36,134 nt of DNA from the NCBI RefSeq assembly GCF_000485595.1, contig NW_014577077.1, positions 430,327 through 466,460 of the forward strand. The letters run 5' to 3'. Made by a program: the position numbers and the translations under genes. Positions 20,805 to 32,000 of the stretch are shown here, in pieces (position 1 is the first letter of the stretch; the number at the start of each line of letters is the position of its first letter). The notes under the pieces are model-generated. The model did not search any database, was not told the DNA's origin, and was given only the letters and a program-made list of their open reading frames with translations. The stretch comes from Priapulus caudatus. Taxonomy: Eukaryota > Priapulida > Priapulimorpha > Priapulimorphida > Priapulidae.

Positions 20805-23800
20805 CTATCTGTAGGTTCCTTGTTGTCTTCCCCTGACCGGGTTTGTAGCTTGTGCCTCCGATCCCTGCCAATATTGTTTTTCATTTCACCACCGCCCTTG
20901 TACCTTTTACTGATATCTCTGTTTGTCAACTGTCAAGATTTCTGTGCAGAGATGCAGTTTCTAATTGCCCATTTTCTCGTACGTCTATGGCCGAAGGAGT
21001 TCAATGACATCTCTCTGTTTTTTTTATCCGGAGATACGACTGCCCTGCCTACCGTGGTTGTTGAGAGGTAGCGGATTTTCCGTGCTTGGATCTTCTTCTT
21101 TCGAGGCTAGTGAAGCTTTCGCTATTATCTCATATCTGCTTGCGTGTGATGCCAAAATAACGCAAATTATGGTCGGAAAAAAACGCAATTGCCATTCATC
21201 AGAATCTTCGCTTTCACTGTGACGTCCTTTCAAGTGGCTTGGCTAGACTGAATCACGGCAGCGGTCGCAGGAAATATTCTGGCCGTCTTGCTCTTTTTTC
21301 TCTTGTATCTTTTTATTCGGTTTTCGGTCTGTAGTCTCATCAGAATGGCTTACCATAATATTCATCATGCTCTAGCTAGCACCTAATGCTCCTGGGGGTG
21401 CACAGATACCACAATGTCCGGTATTGTCTCAGACGAGTGTGATCTATGTGCAGTTGCTAGGTTTCTTTCCGAAATGAGGGTGTCCAATCTCAAAATTCAA
21501 CTTTTGGGAATTGCATAGACAAACCTACACGCCTGAACTCGCGTGTTGCAACAGTTTTCTGGACATCGACGTATACTCCTCCATCATACGTTTCTCGCTC
21601 CTCCATAAATTATATATTTTATAAATAAAATATATCTCATCGTTTCTCGGGAAATTTTAAAGTTATATGACCTCTCGCTCGATTAGTTATTTATTTCCCT
21701 GATCCAAGTTGAGCCGACTTAAAATTGGGGCCCATAATTTGCTTCATAACTGGCCAATATGGCAATAACTAGTTCCATAATTAAGCTGCATGTGACTTGA
21801 TTCTTTACGTTCCTTACGCTCGTACCCAAAATCCAATTGTGTAGTTCATATGTGTTCGTTTGATGATGACCCGCCATCTTGCTGATAGAGTCCTATGTCT
21901 TCATAAACCTCATATGCCCTTTTCCATTTCATTTATGCTCGTTTCTGCTTGCCCCATGGCGATAGCTTAATCTTACTCACTGTCTCTGACGCTATTTTCT
22001 CACCGAGGAGACTGGTTGGTACTAAGAGATCCTTGTGCAGACCGGTGTTCTTGGAAGTGGCAGAAATTATATTACAATTTTTGTCTTGTCATTTATCTCT
22101 ATCTGGCCTTGTTTGGACAAAAAGAGAATGGACAGTCACATGCCGTATTTTTCACCGTTGAATCATCCAATCTTTGCGTCAAGCTACCCGTGGTTGTGGC
22201 ACCTCTGTCCTGTCATAACTAACGAAGGATCGTAGTAGCAGGCACTAGGTGTGGCATGCGACACTCTGGGATTTATTGTCAATCTCGCCGACAGATATCG
22301 CTGAGACTGCTCAGTTCATGTGCCTTGACTGAGTTCGTAGAGCTTTGTTTTGCTTTTTTTTTAAAGAATGTTTCGAATTCCGCACGTTGATCTTACAATT
22401 TGTATCTTTAGATAATCTTTCAACAAGTCAGGTGCGATGGGACCTGTGCAGCGAGTATAAACGGACAGACATCGATGTGTGTGGTAAAAACATCCGGTAG
22501 AAGAAGGCACACTTTATTCTGGAACTGGAATAATTTATACGTCCGCCATAATCAAGACGTGCATTACTAGTACTCAGTAATACAAGGCACGGGTTGTCTC
22601 CAGAAGACTGTGGTGTTAGTTTGAGTGTGTAATTTCGAAGAAGCCAATAGTGATCATACAAAAGTAAATCGACGGGACAGCCAGTGGACAAAAACCTACG
22701 GTTGGGAAATACCAAATAAATACTGATGAGTACTATCAGAACTGAGCAAGTGCTGAATGTGAGAAACAGTATATATCATATTCCAGAATGACGCTGATTT
22801 TTTGTCTTATGTCTATGCTATCTGTATAGGACGCAAATCATGATGCTAGTAATGAACGAAACGGGCCAGTGCGTATAATATAGTTACCCGTGCGCAGAGG
22901 GGAATATCAAGTGTGATATTTCCTATAGCGAATCTCTTAGTAAATTATTAGGGTAACAACCGCAAATCTCACGAACATTATCTACGATAATACTTGCTCG
23001 GACAAGACACGCAATTACAGCCTCAAACCATGTTCTCAGAATACACACGAGTTTATTAGCTGGTACCCCTATTCGTTGTAATACATTCAGGTGGCTTGGC
23101 ATATACGTGTGTGCGGCTGTACTGACTCCGTAGAACGCAAAATCGTGCATGCGTGCTAGGTAACTTGATGATCACACTGGCAGGGATTCCCAGTGGCCGC
23201 GAGCGAATGCTGTAGCTTGACGTCTTCTTGTCTAGCTGAAGGAAAAACAGCCAATCTGGCGCCATTACGACATGAAGGCATTCATCGTTGGGTAAAAACA
23301 GTAGCTGATAATTAGACGAACGCGCTCATCAATCTTTAGACTCCTTTCAACCTTGACATAGCTGCCGTCAAACATATACATACGTATTACACGCACGCAT
23401 GCACGCACGGACGCACATACACGCAATAACGCACGCAGGCACCAGGCAAGCACGCACGCACGCATATATGCATGCGTGTACGTACATCGAATTTCCGCAC
23501 ATCTTTTAATCTTAGTTGACTGTGTCTGCTGCATCGACCGAACCAACGAAAATCGAGAAACGATCCTAATTCAGTTACGTACATCAACAAACCTTGATAT
23601 CTGATGCTGCGCGGCGCCCATCTCTTGGAAAGGAGGCTGGGGCAGGAAACCCGCTAGTGCTCGCCAGCTAGAAGCGAAACGACTCCATGCTGCAAAAAAT
23701 ATGCTCATTTATGTAATGCTTTCTTACATGACATCCTCGTCGATGCTTCGGATGCTGTCGAAGCCATCTACGTTACCACGAAGCTAGGTTGTTGAACCAT

Positions 23801-25745
23801 TTGGTCTGGGCTGCGACGCCACCATGACGTTTTTTTTCTTAACAGTTATTGCATTCGCATATTAATGGCACCGATGGCCACGGCAGTCTAAAACAACATT
23901 ATATCATCTGGTCGACTGCTGGAGTCAGCGATCGCGGGGATGGTAGCATATTTAAGCAAAGTCGCTCGATTTTAATTTAACCGCGTGAAAACAGGATCAC
24001 TCGTTAGGAATTGCAAAGTATCACTTTTAGAATTGTACATTAATCACAAAAGTGCACAAAATGACAATAATATAAACTATTCGTTTATAGCAAATGGCGT
24101 TTTTATGAAGCCATCACCTTTTGCAAATGTATCTATTTGTGTTGATCGTTTTTCTATATTTATATTGGATAACCAAAAAATACGGCAACTGACTATTTGT
24201 CCTTCGTATAGAAGCGAATTAGGCCTACTGGCATTCTCGTGGCAGTAAGCGAGCTAAAGGGCATCCGTGTTTAATCGCGCATTTATATAGAATGATAGCA
24301 CGGGGAGCTACTCGCAATATCGTCGATGATTCTGCTGCAGCAGTGACAGGTTAAACGCCCCTACGGCGCGTCTAGCGGATACAGTCGTATGATCTGTCAC
24401 CGTAATTAGCACAGCCGACGGGTTATTCGTAGCTACGCAGCTCCGGAATGTGATGGAAAATGGCGTACGCCTGACAGTCGCTAACACTCTGATGTCTACT
24501 AGTCTCATCGAATATTTAATAAACAAGGCGCTTTTAAAGTGTATGCGTATAAAGCCAGCAGAAGCCGCAGTGGACAGACAATGTGTACAGTACGTGCAGC
24601 GCAGTCGAGAGCAGGAGCTACGTTGTTGAGCCGTCTCTCTAGCCAAGCATTCGTTGATGAACACTTAAATTACATTTGGTAAAACTAGCTGTAGCCACCA
24701 TTCCTCAAGCATCGCCTGTGACTTGGGTAGCATCTGCTCCAGACAAGAAATAGATTACATGATCGTGGGAAGCGCCGGAGAGACAGACATGCTTCCAAAT
24801 TATCTCTCCCCTCAAAATGCTATTTAAACGAACAGATTGCCGTTGTCATGGCAACGCGAGACTTTTTGTCTTACCATAATATTTAACGTGAAAAGGGCAA
24901 CTTCACATTTATCTAGATTAGATACCGTTCCGGAGTCCTTGCTATCTAATCAGGTTACATGGCATTATGGTCGTATACCCCTCCAGCATTTTTATGTCTT
25001 TGTTTTATATCAGCTAAAAAGACTTACAGCAACCGCAGTGACGTATGAATCGCGAAGAATCATAAAGCTTATATCGAAGCTCCTACAGCGCTCCCTCATC
25101 ATCTTCACACACCGTAAATTCTTTTGCACGCCGCCTTATGAGAGTATAAAATTTGGTTAAGATCGGAAAAATCTGCTTTACAAATAAATTACGAAACGTT
25201 GCGTATACAGCATATAGAACGTATTAGCTAATGACATCATAAGCGCGGTTTAATTTTACTTCCTGACAAATGTATTCTAGGCTAAAGATGAAGTACTGCA
25301 GGGAAATGTTCCTCCCCAATATTCTTGCAAGTTTTTTTCGGGTGTACTTTGAATCTTCTATGGGGACCGCAACTGTGAAGCGACTTGCATCTGCGAGAAT
25401 TTCTAAATCTACGTGGCACTACAACAAATGACAACTGCAGCCGTGCAGCGTGGCTGGATCATCATCACCATCGTCGCAGCAGCAGAAGTGCTAAGTAGTA
25501 ATTAAGAGATGTAACTGTACTAAGTACTGAGTAGTAAAGAGGAAACAACTGCATGCAGCAGCTGTAGCAGTGGCATTAATGGCAGCAACCGCAACGGTCT
25601 CGTTATCAGTAGCAGTGTCACGAAAAAACTATACCTGTATACTACAGGTATACAGCGTAACTACACCGCGTATATTTGTGGGAAAATCTTATCAGTACAC
25701 TCGAATCATATTCTCCACGGCAGTTGCAGCAACTGTAGACGAAGG
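20805..25745. other. Non-coding, no gene seen
   Basis: The open frames of 60-118 codons are short, scattered on both strands and lack domain motifs. An AT-rich palindrome occurs at 21612-21634 (ATATATTTTAT with ATAAAATATAT). The ACGC repeat at 23.4 kb is listed separately. Confidence 0.5.
23391..23480. repeat. ACGC microsatellite, degenerate
   Basis: ACGCACGCATGCACGC-type sequence continues with interruptions. Minus-strand frames here are Arg-Ala-Cys-Val strings derived from the repeat. Confidence 0.8.
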
Positions 25746-26359
25746 AGCAGCAGCAGCAGCAGCAGCAGTTACAATACTATTAGCAACAATAGCAGTAGTA
25801 GTAGTAGTAGCAGTAGCAGTAAAGAGTAGCAGTAGCAGCAGTAGCAGTAGCAGCCCGAGTAGCAGTAGCAGCAGTAGCAGTAGAGTAGAAGTAGAGTAGC
25901 AGTAGAGTAGCAGTAGCAGCAGTAGCAGTAGCAGCAGTAGCAGTAGAGTAGCAGTAGCAGCAGTAGCAGTAGAGTAGCAGAAGCAGCAGTAGCAGTAGAG
26001 TAGCAGTAGTAGCAGTAGCAGTAGAGTAGCAGTATCAGCAGTAGCAGTAGAGTAGCAGTAGCAGCAGTAGCAGTAGAGTAGCAGTAGCAGCAGTAGCAGT
26101 AGAGTAACAGTAGCAGCAGTAGCAGTAGAGTAACAGTAGCAGCAGTAGCAGTAGAGTAACAGTAGCAGCAGTAGCAGTAGAGTAGCAGTAGAGTAGAAGT
26201 AGAGTAGAAGTAGAGTAGCAGTAGAGTAGCAGTAGCAGTAGAGTAGAAGTAGAGTAGCAGTAGAGTAGCAGTAGCAGTAGAGTAGAAGTAGAGTAGCAGT
26301 AGAGTAGCAGTAGCAGCAGTGGCAGTAGAGTAACAGTAGTAGCAGTAGCAGTAGCGGCA
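25746..26359. repeat. CAG/TAG trinucleotide array with 26-bp higher-order period
   Basis: This is mostly CAG and TAG triplets (with AAG, ACAG variants), the reverse complement in type of the array at 7.5-8.1 kb. From about 25900 to 26180 the word AGAGTAG recurs about every 26 bp, giving a higher-order unit in which the reading frame shifts at each repeat. From 26180 to 26330 shorter TAGAGTAGAAG units dominate. The long minus-strand frame (Leu, Tyr, Cys, Ser runs) is not a credible protein. Confidence 0.95.
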
Positions 26360-26364
26360 GATTA

Positions 26365-26520
26365 CAGGGCCGTAGCTAGAGGGGGTAAGGGTGCATGTAG
26401 TAGCATCTCCCCAGATAAGAGAAATGTAAAAACGGTACATAGTCGATGGCGGTCACCTTCCTAATACACAATACGCACGTGGCTTTTCTCCCAGGCAGAA
26501 TGGGTTAGCTACGCCCCTAG
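26365..26520. mobile_element. hAT-like MITE, better-preserved copy
   Basis: The terminal inverted repeats are CAGGGCCGTAGCT and AGCTACGCCCCTAG. The interior matches the 20.65 kb copy over ACCTTCC, ACACAATACGCACGTGGCTT and GGGTTAG. It is inserted directly after the triplet array. An 8-bp target duplication, expected for hAT, was not evident at either side. Confidence 0.7.
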
Positions 26521-27411
26521 TTGGAGAAGCAGCACTATAGCAAAAGTAAAAGCGGAAATAGCAGAAGGAGTGAAACAATGACAACAGTCGTGAGTGACTA
26601 TTATGTTGTCGAAACATACAAGCAGTATATATGACAAGACACCTAGGTTATCATTTATATATTCGATCGAGATTCGATCTTTTCGATTTAGGTTACCCTA
26701 ACGCAATCGACTCAACAGGATTTTAGTACAGTGGGTATGAGACAACCATCTATTTTCTACAGTCAGGAAGTTTGCGCAAACGAATATGTATGATATGCTT
26801 TTTACCTCCACGTCAATACGTGTCTGCTGTATCCCAGCTGTAAATTTGGCACACTTCATCTCACATTTCCCCCGACCTCTGAAAATATAACTTGCCAGTT
26901 TAAAAGAAAGTCATCTGGAGGCAGTTAACCACTAAAACGTCTGTGGAAAGCAGGGGGAGAGGCATCTGCGTGTAGATACAAAACTCCCGTAGCTAGCGCT
27001 ATCGGCAAGCGAGCACGACTGCACGTGTAACCGCTAACGAAGAAACGAACACGCATGATGGCGTATATTTCTGGTTCGTATCACCGCGCCGTCGCATAGA
27101 GCTAGCGGAGCTTTTAACAGTTTTATTTGTTTGGTTACTTGAGCACGACCAAACTCGGCCTTAAACTTGAATTACATTTAAAACTGTCTTTGGGGGGAAT
27201 TTTTACGAAAACAATAGTGTCTATTTTAACACAACAGGCAAGCGAACGCAAGGCAAGGTGGTAACAACGCGCTATTCCGAAGGTTCGTTAGTCCGAAAGT
27301 TAACTAGTCCGAAACACTCACAGGGGATGTAGAATTGGCAGGAGGTGTGTGTGTGGGGGGTATGTTCCGATCCAGATTTCTGTTCAGAAACTCTTTCTTG
27401 ATATATATAAT

Positions 27412-27463
27412 ATCAAGAGTAGATAATAACACACAATATAGTGTGTTATTATCTACTCTTGAT
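27412..27463. mobile_element. Hairpin element H6 (ATCAAGAG family, 52 bp)
   Basis: Two perfectly complementary 23-nt arms (27412-27434 and 27441-27463) enclose the 6-base loop AATATA. The arm begins ATCAAGAGTAGATAATAAC. No clean 3-bp duplication is present at the exact ends. However, the 11-mer TGATATATATA occurs on both sides (27399-27409 and 27464-27474), so the insertion boundary may be wider than in the other copies. Confidence 0.7.
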
Positions 27464-27695
27464 TGATATATATATGGCAAGTTTCATGTCTATATGCACT
27501 ACCTAGAAATATTTTAATTTGCTGGTTGAAAACTTTGTGTTTTTAGAATTCATCAGAATACATGGGCACAATCCGCCCTGGGACGGGGCCCGGCTGTTAG
27601 TATAGCCCCGTTTGGTTACAATGTAAGCATTTTACGGTAATGTGTTTCGTGCGTATGCCCCATGTTTTGTTTTTTGTTTGAAGTAAAAGTTATGT

Positions 27696-27740
27696 AAATG
27701 TTATTTTCTGTTGCAGAAAAAGAAGAAAATAATAACATTT
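27696..27740. repeat. Short imperfect inverted repeat
   Basis: AAATGTTATTTTCT pairs with AGAAAATAATAACATTT apart from a 3-base bulge, around a 14-base spacer. It lacks the ATCAAGAG ends of the hairpin family. It could be a decayed foldback or a chance AT-rich palindrome. Confidence 0.5.
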
Positions 27741-27904
27741 TTCTGCACACTGTGCATATATTTTTATTCCATACAATAACGCCATCTACCAGCATAGACT
27801 ATGGGACATCTCCTGGAATGCCTCCTATTACCAGAGCCCTGTAGACCTATAGACCTTGAGGTTTCCAAACACCGTGCAAGGTCTAGTGTAGTGTCGTTAC
27901 CCGA

Positions 27905-27917
27905 GAAGAAGAAGAAG

Positions 27918-27950
<33 letters not shown>

Positions 27951-28104
27951 AAGAAAAAGAAGAAGAAGAAGAAGAAAAAGAAGAAGAAGAAGAAGAAGAA
28001 GAAGAAGAAGAAGAAGAAGAAGAAGAAGAAAAAGAAGAAGAAGAAGAAGAAGAAGAAGAAGAAGAAGAAGAAGAAGAAGAAGAAGAAGAAGAAGAAGAAG
28101 AAGA
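27905..28104. repeat. (AAG)n array, about 200 bp
   Basis: This is an AAG triplet run with a few AAA or TAA interruptions. It reads as poly-Phe or poly-Leu on the minus strand, poly-Lys or poly-Glu on the plus strand, and is not a gene. Purine-only mirror repeats of this kind can form triplex DNA in vitro (established property of GAA/TTC tracts). Confidence 0.95.
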
Positions 28105-28721
28105 TCAACCAGCATGGTGCAAAGTTATGGCTATTGACATCATGCCTTCCTCCCTCAATCCCTACACATTTATTTATATATAAACATGGTTTGAAACCCA
28201 AATATTAAATATTTCTATGAAAATTGACAAAAACCTCCAAAATATGCCCTAATTGTTTCAAACTAGAAGCTGAGTGGGTGGAGAAATGAAGCGGCTGCAG
28301 ATGATGTAAAATGGCTACATACTTCGTTTTTTTGCTAAATTATATCAGTGAAAATGTTTAGTTTTCCCTTCGGACCAGTGCCTCTTCAGATTGACGATCT
28401 GTAACCAGGCAAGGTACGTGCTCGCTGCTATAGTCATAAGACTTCTCGCAAAACACACATTTTTGCACGTCCGTGATTAAATTTCCCCTCTTCCAAGCTT
28501 CCATTGCCCATATAGATTATTGAGCTTCTCTGCTAGCTGTTATAATGACATCACTGTACCGTTGACCACTGTTTACACATCAGAACGAATTCCACTGAGG
28601 ATGTCCATAGGCTCTAATGTCACAGTCACGATATTTACATATTATATTAGGTTTCCAGGCTTTGTTATTATTAGCAAATGGTGGCCATAAGGATAGTGAT
28701 GGTGATGACGCTGGCGATGGC

Positions 28722-28840
28722 GATGTTGATGATTATGGCGATGTTGATGATTATGACGATGTTGATGATTATGACGATGTTGATGATTATGGCGATGTTG
28801 ATGATTATGGCGATGTTGATGATTATGACGATTTTGATAG
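28722..28840 (+). repeat. 18-bp minisatellite (GATGTTGATGATTATGRC), about 6 units
   Basis: The units alternate only at the G/A of the sixth codon and would encode Asp-Val-Asp-Asp-Tyr-Gly/Asp. An ATG-started frame from 28617 to 29186 runs through it. That frame begins with a hydrophobic stretch (LHIILGFQALLLLA) and then becomes acidic. Its second half is translated ACGC/CACA microsatellite (THTYARTHA), which argues that it is not a real protein. Confidence 0.85.
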
Positions 28841-28929
28841 TGTTGGCAGTGGCGATGACGATGGCAATGTAGATGGCGAGCGCGGTAGCGATGGTGTTGT
28901 TGGTGGCGATGGGGATAGTGATGGTGATT

Positions 28930-29005
28930 ACGCGCACACGCACACGTATGCACGCACGCACGCATGCACGCACGCCCGCAGGCACGCACGCATGCAATCA
29001 GGCAC
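28930..29005. repeat. ACGC/CACA microsatellite
   Basis: CACACGCACACG followed by GCACGCACGC and GCAGGCACGC units lies just downstream of the 18-bp minisatellite. Confidence 0.85.
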
Positions 29006-32000
29006 ACGCACACATGCATGTCTACGTGCATATTTACTGACTCATTTCCTTCCCACGCGAGGGCGATATGACAGTCGTGCCTACTATATATCCACAATGA
29101 AACCGAATACTAGCGGAAGGCCACTTTGGTACCGTGGATGTTCGTTTTTTTTGTTTGCATTTCTTTTACATGCAATTCTGTTTTGATGAGATTTAAACTA
29201 CCCACGCGGGGTGACTACATGAATCGCAGCATTTCCTACGACTTTCCAGGGCCGGTTCGTGCAGCAACTTCGCGTAGATGACGGCGGCATAAATGATTAC
29301 TAGTTTTTACCTCATCGGTGACGCAAGCAGAGCATGTGCTGTCGGGTATTCGCCTAGCCCTTGGGAAATTGTGCTTGCTCGTTGCTGGCGATATTACTAT
29401 GCTCGATTTATAACACGCGTCTGCTTCACGTGCGTATAGTTTGTCGATATTAATAGCACAGCCAGCAGATCACTTGCCGTATTTAGCCCAGGAAGCAATC
29501 AAATGTTTGGGGAGTAGTTACAGTCCGGTGGCGTTAGCGCCATGCCATCCCGCTCGTCACTCATCACTCGTCACTGGCTATTTCATACGCCAGTATATTG
29601 CCTCACATCTCCCCGCGCGCTCTCTTTGACCATATTGAAAGCTTTCGCGCGCACTTTATTTTCGGGATCGGAATAAAAACCGCAATGGTTTATGAGGCTG
29701 ATGTATAAATGTCGGATGCGTTATAGCGAGATTGCCGTCGCGCTTTGCACATTTGGCGCGTTTATGGACGAATAAAGAGAATTTAAGCATTAGTGGGATT
29801 AGGTACAGCGTTGATTGCGATTTGTTTAAACTTCAATGCGGGTATGTTATAGTCTGTAAACCATCATATATTTACTTTCAATTTCATGAAAAACATTGCC
29901 AATAGTCCAACAAGAGCTCTCCCACTAATAGGCAAGCGAGGTTGATCGAATCAGCTAGTTGTCCGAATTGCGATTAAGTTGTCAGTAGGCGTAAATGTTG
30001 ACAGCACATGAATACGAGTCCCACTTTGCTCAAATAAACGGAAAATCGATGGTAATTAAATAACTGCCCTATCGGGATGGCTTAATGAACGCGTTCCCTT
30101 CGGGTTCAAGAACAAACTAACGCTCTTTGAACGTGGCTGATCAGATTTGTTTACCAAGCATTCAATTATCGTGCAAACCCTGCATGTAATATGACGAGCT
30201 GGAATAAATAACCCTGCGATGCCGCATGTGCATGTGAAACGTTGATAGGCTGTAGAAATGTCATTTTCTGAAGGCGCGTGCCATCTGACTTGTCGTTTCA
30301 TCTTGACATCAATCCAGAAATTTCATTTATGTTCTGATCCAAAATTATCTTTTAGGATTTCGAGATTCATCAAAAATATCCGCATCGCGTATTTTCGACA
30401 ACGGAGTGATTTGTAAAAGCTGCAGTATAGGCGTATGCATTCTCATAAAAAATCTAGACTACACAATATAGACTATCTCTATTATATATTGCTAAAATGC
30501 GTACCAGGTGCAGAGATATACCTGAATATAATACACTTCCGTATTTCGGCAAACCCGCCAGCACGCTGCAAGAAAATAATATTAGGAATGTATAAGTTGT
30601 CACATGCTCCATGTGTAGAATAGTTAATAATACTAACAAAATGTAGGTGCTAGAACGATTCTATCATGGATAGGGAATACCGTACAGAGGAAATCGTTTG
30701 GAAACCATGCACCACAATATCATGACACAACACGTTTCAGTGTTACATTTCGTAGCCAGCCCCAAATGTCACCCAAGACAGTGTCGTATTCGCGTCGCCA
30801 AAGTCCACACCATATTTTTTTCCCATGCTTATATTGAGTATATGAATACATTGAAAATTGTTGGAACTTGGCAATTTCAAGCTTGAGTAAGTTGTTCGGT
30901 AGCTGAAAGTAGTGTACTGCTTTTAACAGCGGCCGTTTTTAGTGCCACTTATACGCGTAAAAAGGACAGTGCTAAAACGCATATGCATTGAGGCACTTGT
31001 GGCTAGTCATCTAGATGTAACGCTGCTACATGAATGCGCAAGTCCACATACTGCGACAGACGTGTTTGTAGTTAGTAGCCGCTATCATCGTATTGGTGAG
31101 CATATTTCTTTGTGTGTAACTAATTATAAATCGAGCATCCACCGCCAAATTACGAACGACGCACCTAGTACTAGAGCTTGTGAGCTGTGACCACTACGAC
31201 TCTCACCAGCGGGAGCGGTTCCTCTCATGGCAGCACAATGCCTCGTGGACATCGCGCCCCCACGCACTTCGCGGGCACACGCTGTGACCTTAGCGGCCGC
31301 ACAGATCACTCCGATATGAAATAGCGATGACCGCGCTCCAGCTACCAGAGGTCTTGGTGCAGCGGAATTCCCCGATGATTTACCGGCCAATTACACGCGC
31401 TTGGCTTCTAGAATCTATGCGGATCTAGGATCCTGCACTTGATTAGTTTTCTCGATTTACCAGCTAAACCCGGCCTCCTCGCTTCGCTCGTAATGCGTTG
31501 TAATTACCCGCATTACGTCAACGGTGTCCGGAAATGTTCGCGGCCTCGTCTAATGACACGAACGCAACAATGGACGTCAAGCAGCGACCCAGATCCGTAA
31601 CGAAGTCATCGCTGCTGCTGCTGCTGTTGCTATTAAGAGCGCGAACCGCCCGTGGAGGAATAGCCTGCTTCACGCGACGGCACGGAGAGATCTCTGGCGG
31701 GCGAAGAGAAACTACAGTTTGGTTGTCCATTCTTGTAGAATCATCCACGTCGTAGTTGTCTGATACCAGATTAGGCGTTCCGTTCACGAAGGCAAAACGT
31801 TTACGCGCCGTGTCAGGGGTTTAGATTCGCTGGTCATCGCTAAATAACCGGGCTACAGTTATAGCATGCTTTCGTTGACAGTCTCCTAAAAGACAGTTGC
31901 GTATAATCCCCTGTATGCGATTCGAGTAATTTAAGCTGTATTAAAATGGGCGAGTATAGAGTGATAGCAAGCGGCAGTTACGACTTGTGTCTTTTTTCTA

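Larger units (their letters stand above)
26521..28721. other. Non-coding between repeats
   Basis: This holds H6, a short inverted repeat and the AAG array and otherwise nothing recognisable. A GC-rich snippet at 27570-27610 (GGGACGGGGCCCGG) is isolated. Confidence 0.5.

Noticed and set aside
25769-26440. A 223-codon minus-strand frame rich in Leu, Tyr, Cys, Thr and Ala
   Set aside because: It is translation of the CAG/TAG array complement, and its start lies inside the adjacent MITE.
27764-28201. A 145-codon poly-Phe frame
   Set aside because: It is the translated AAG array on the minus strand with short unrelated flanks.
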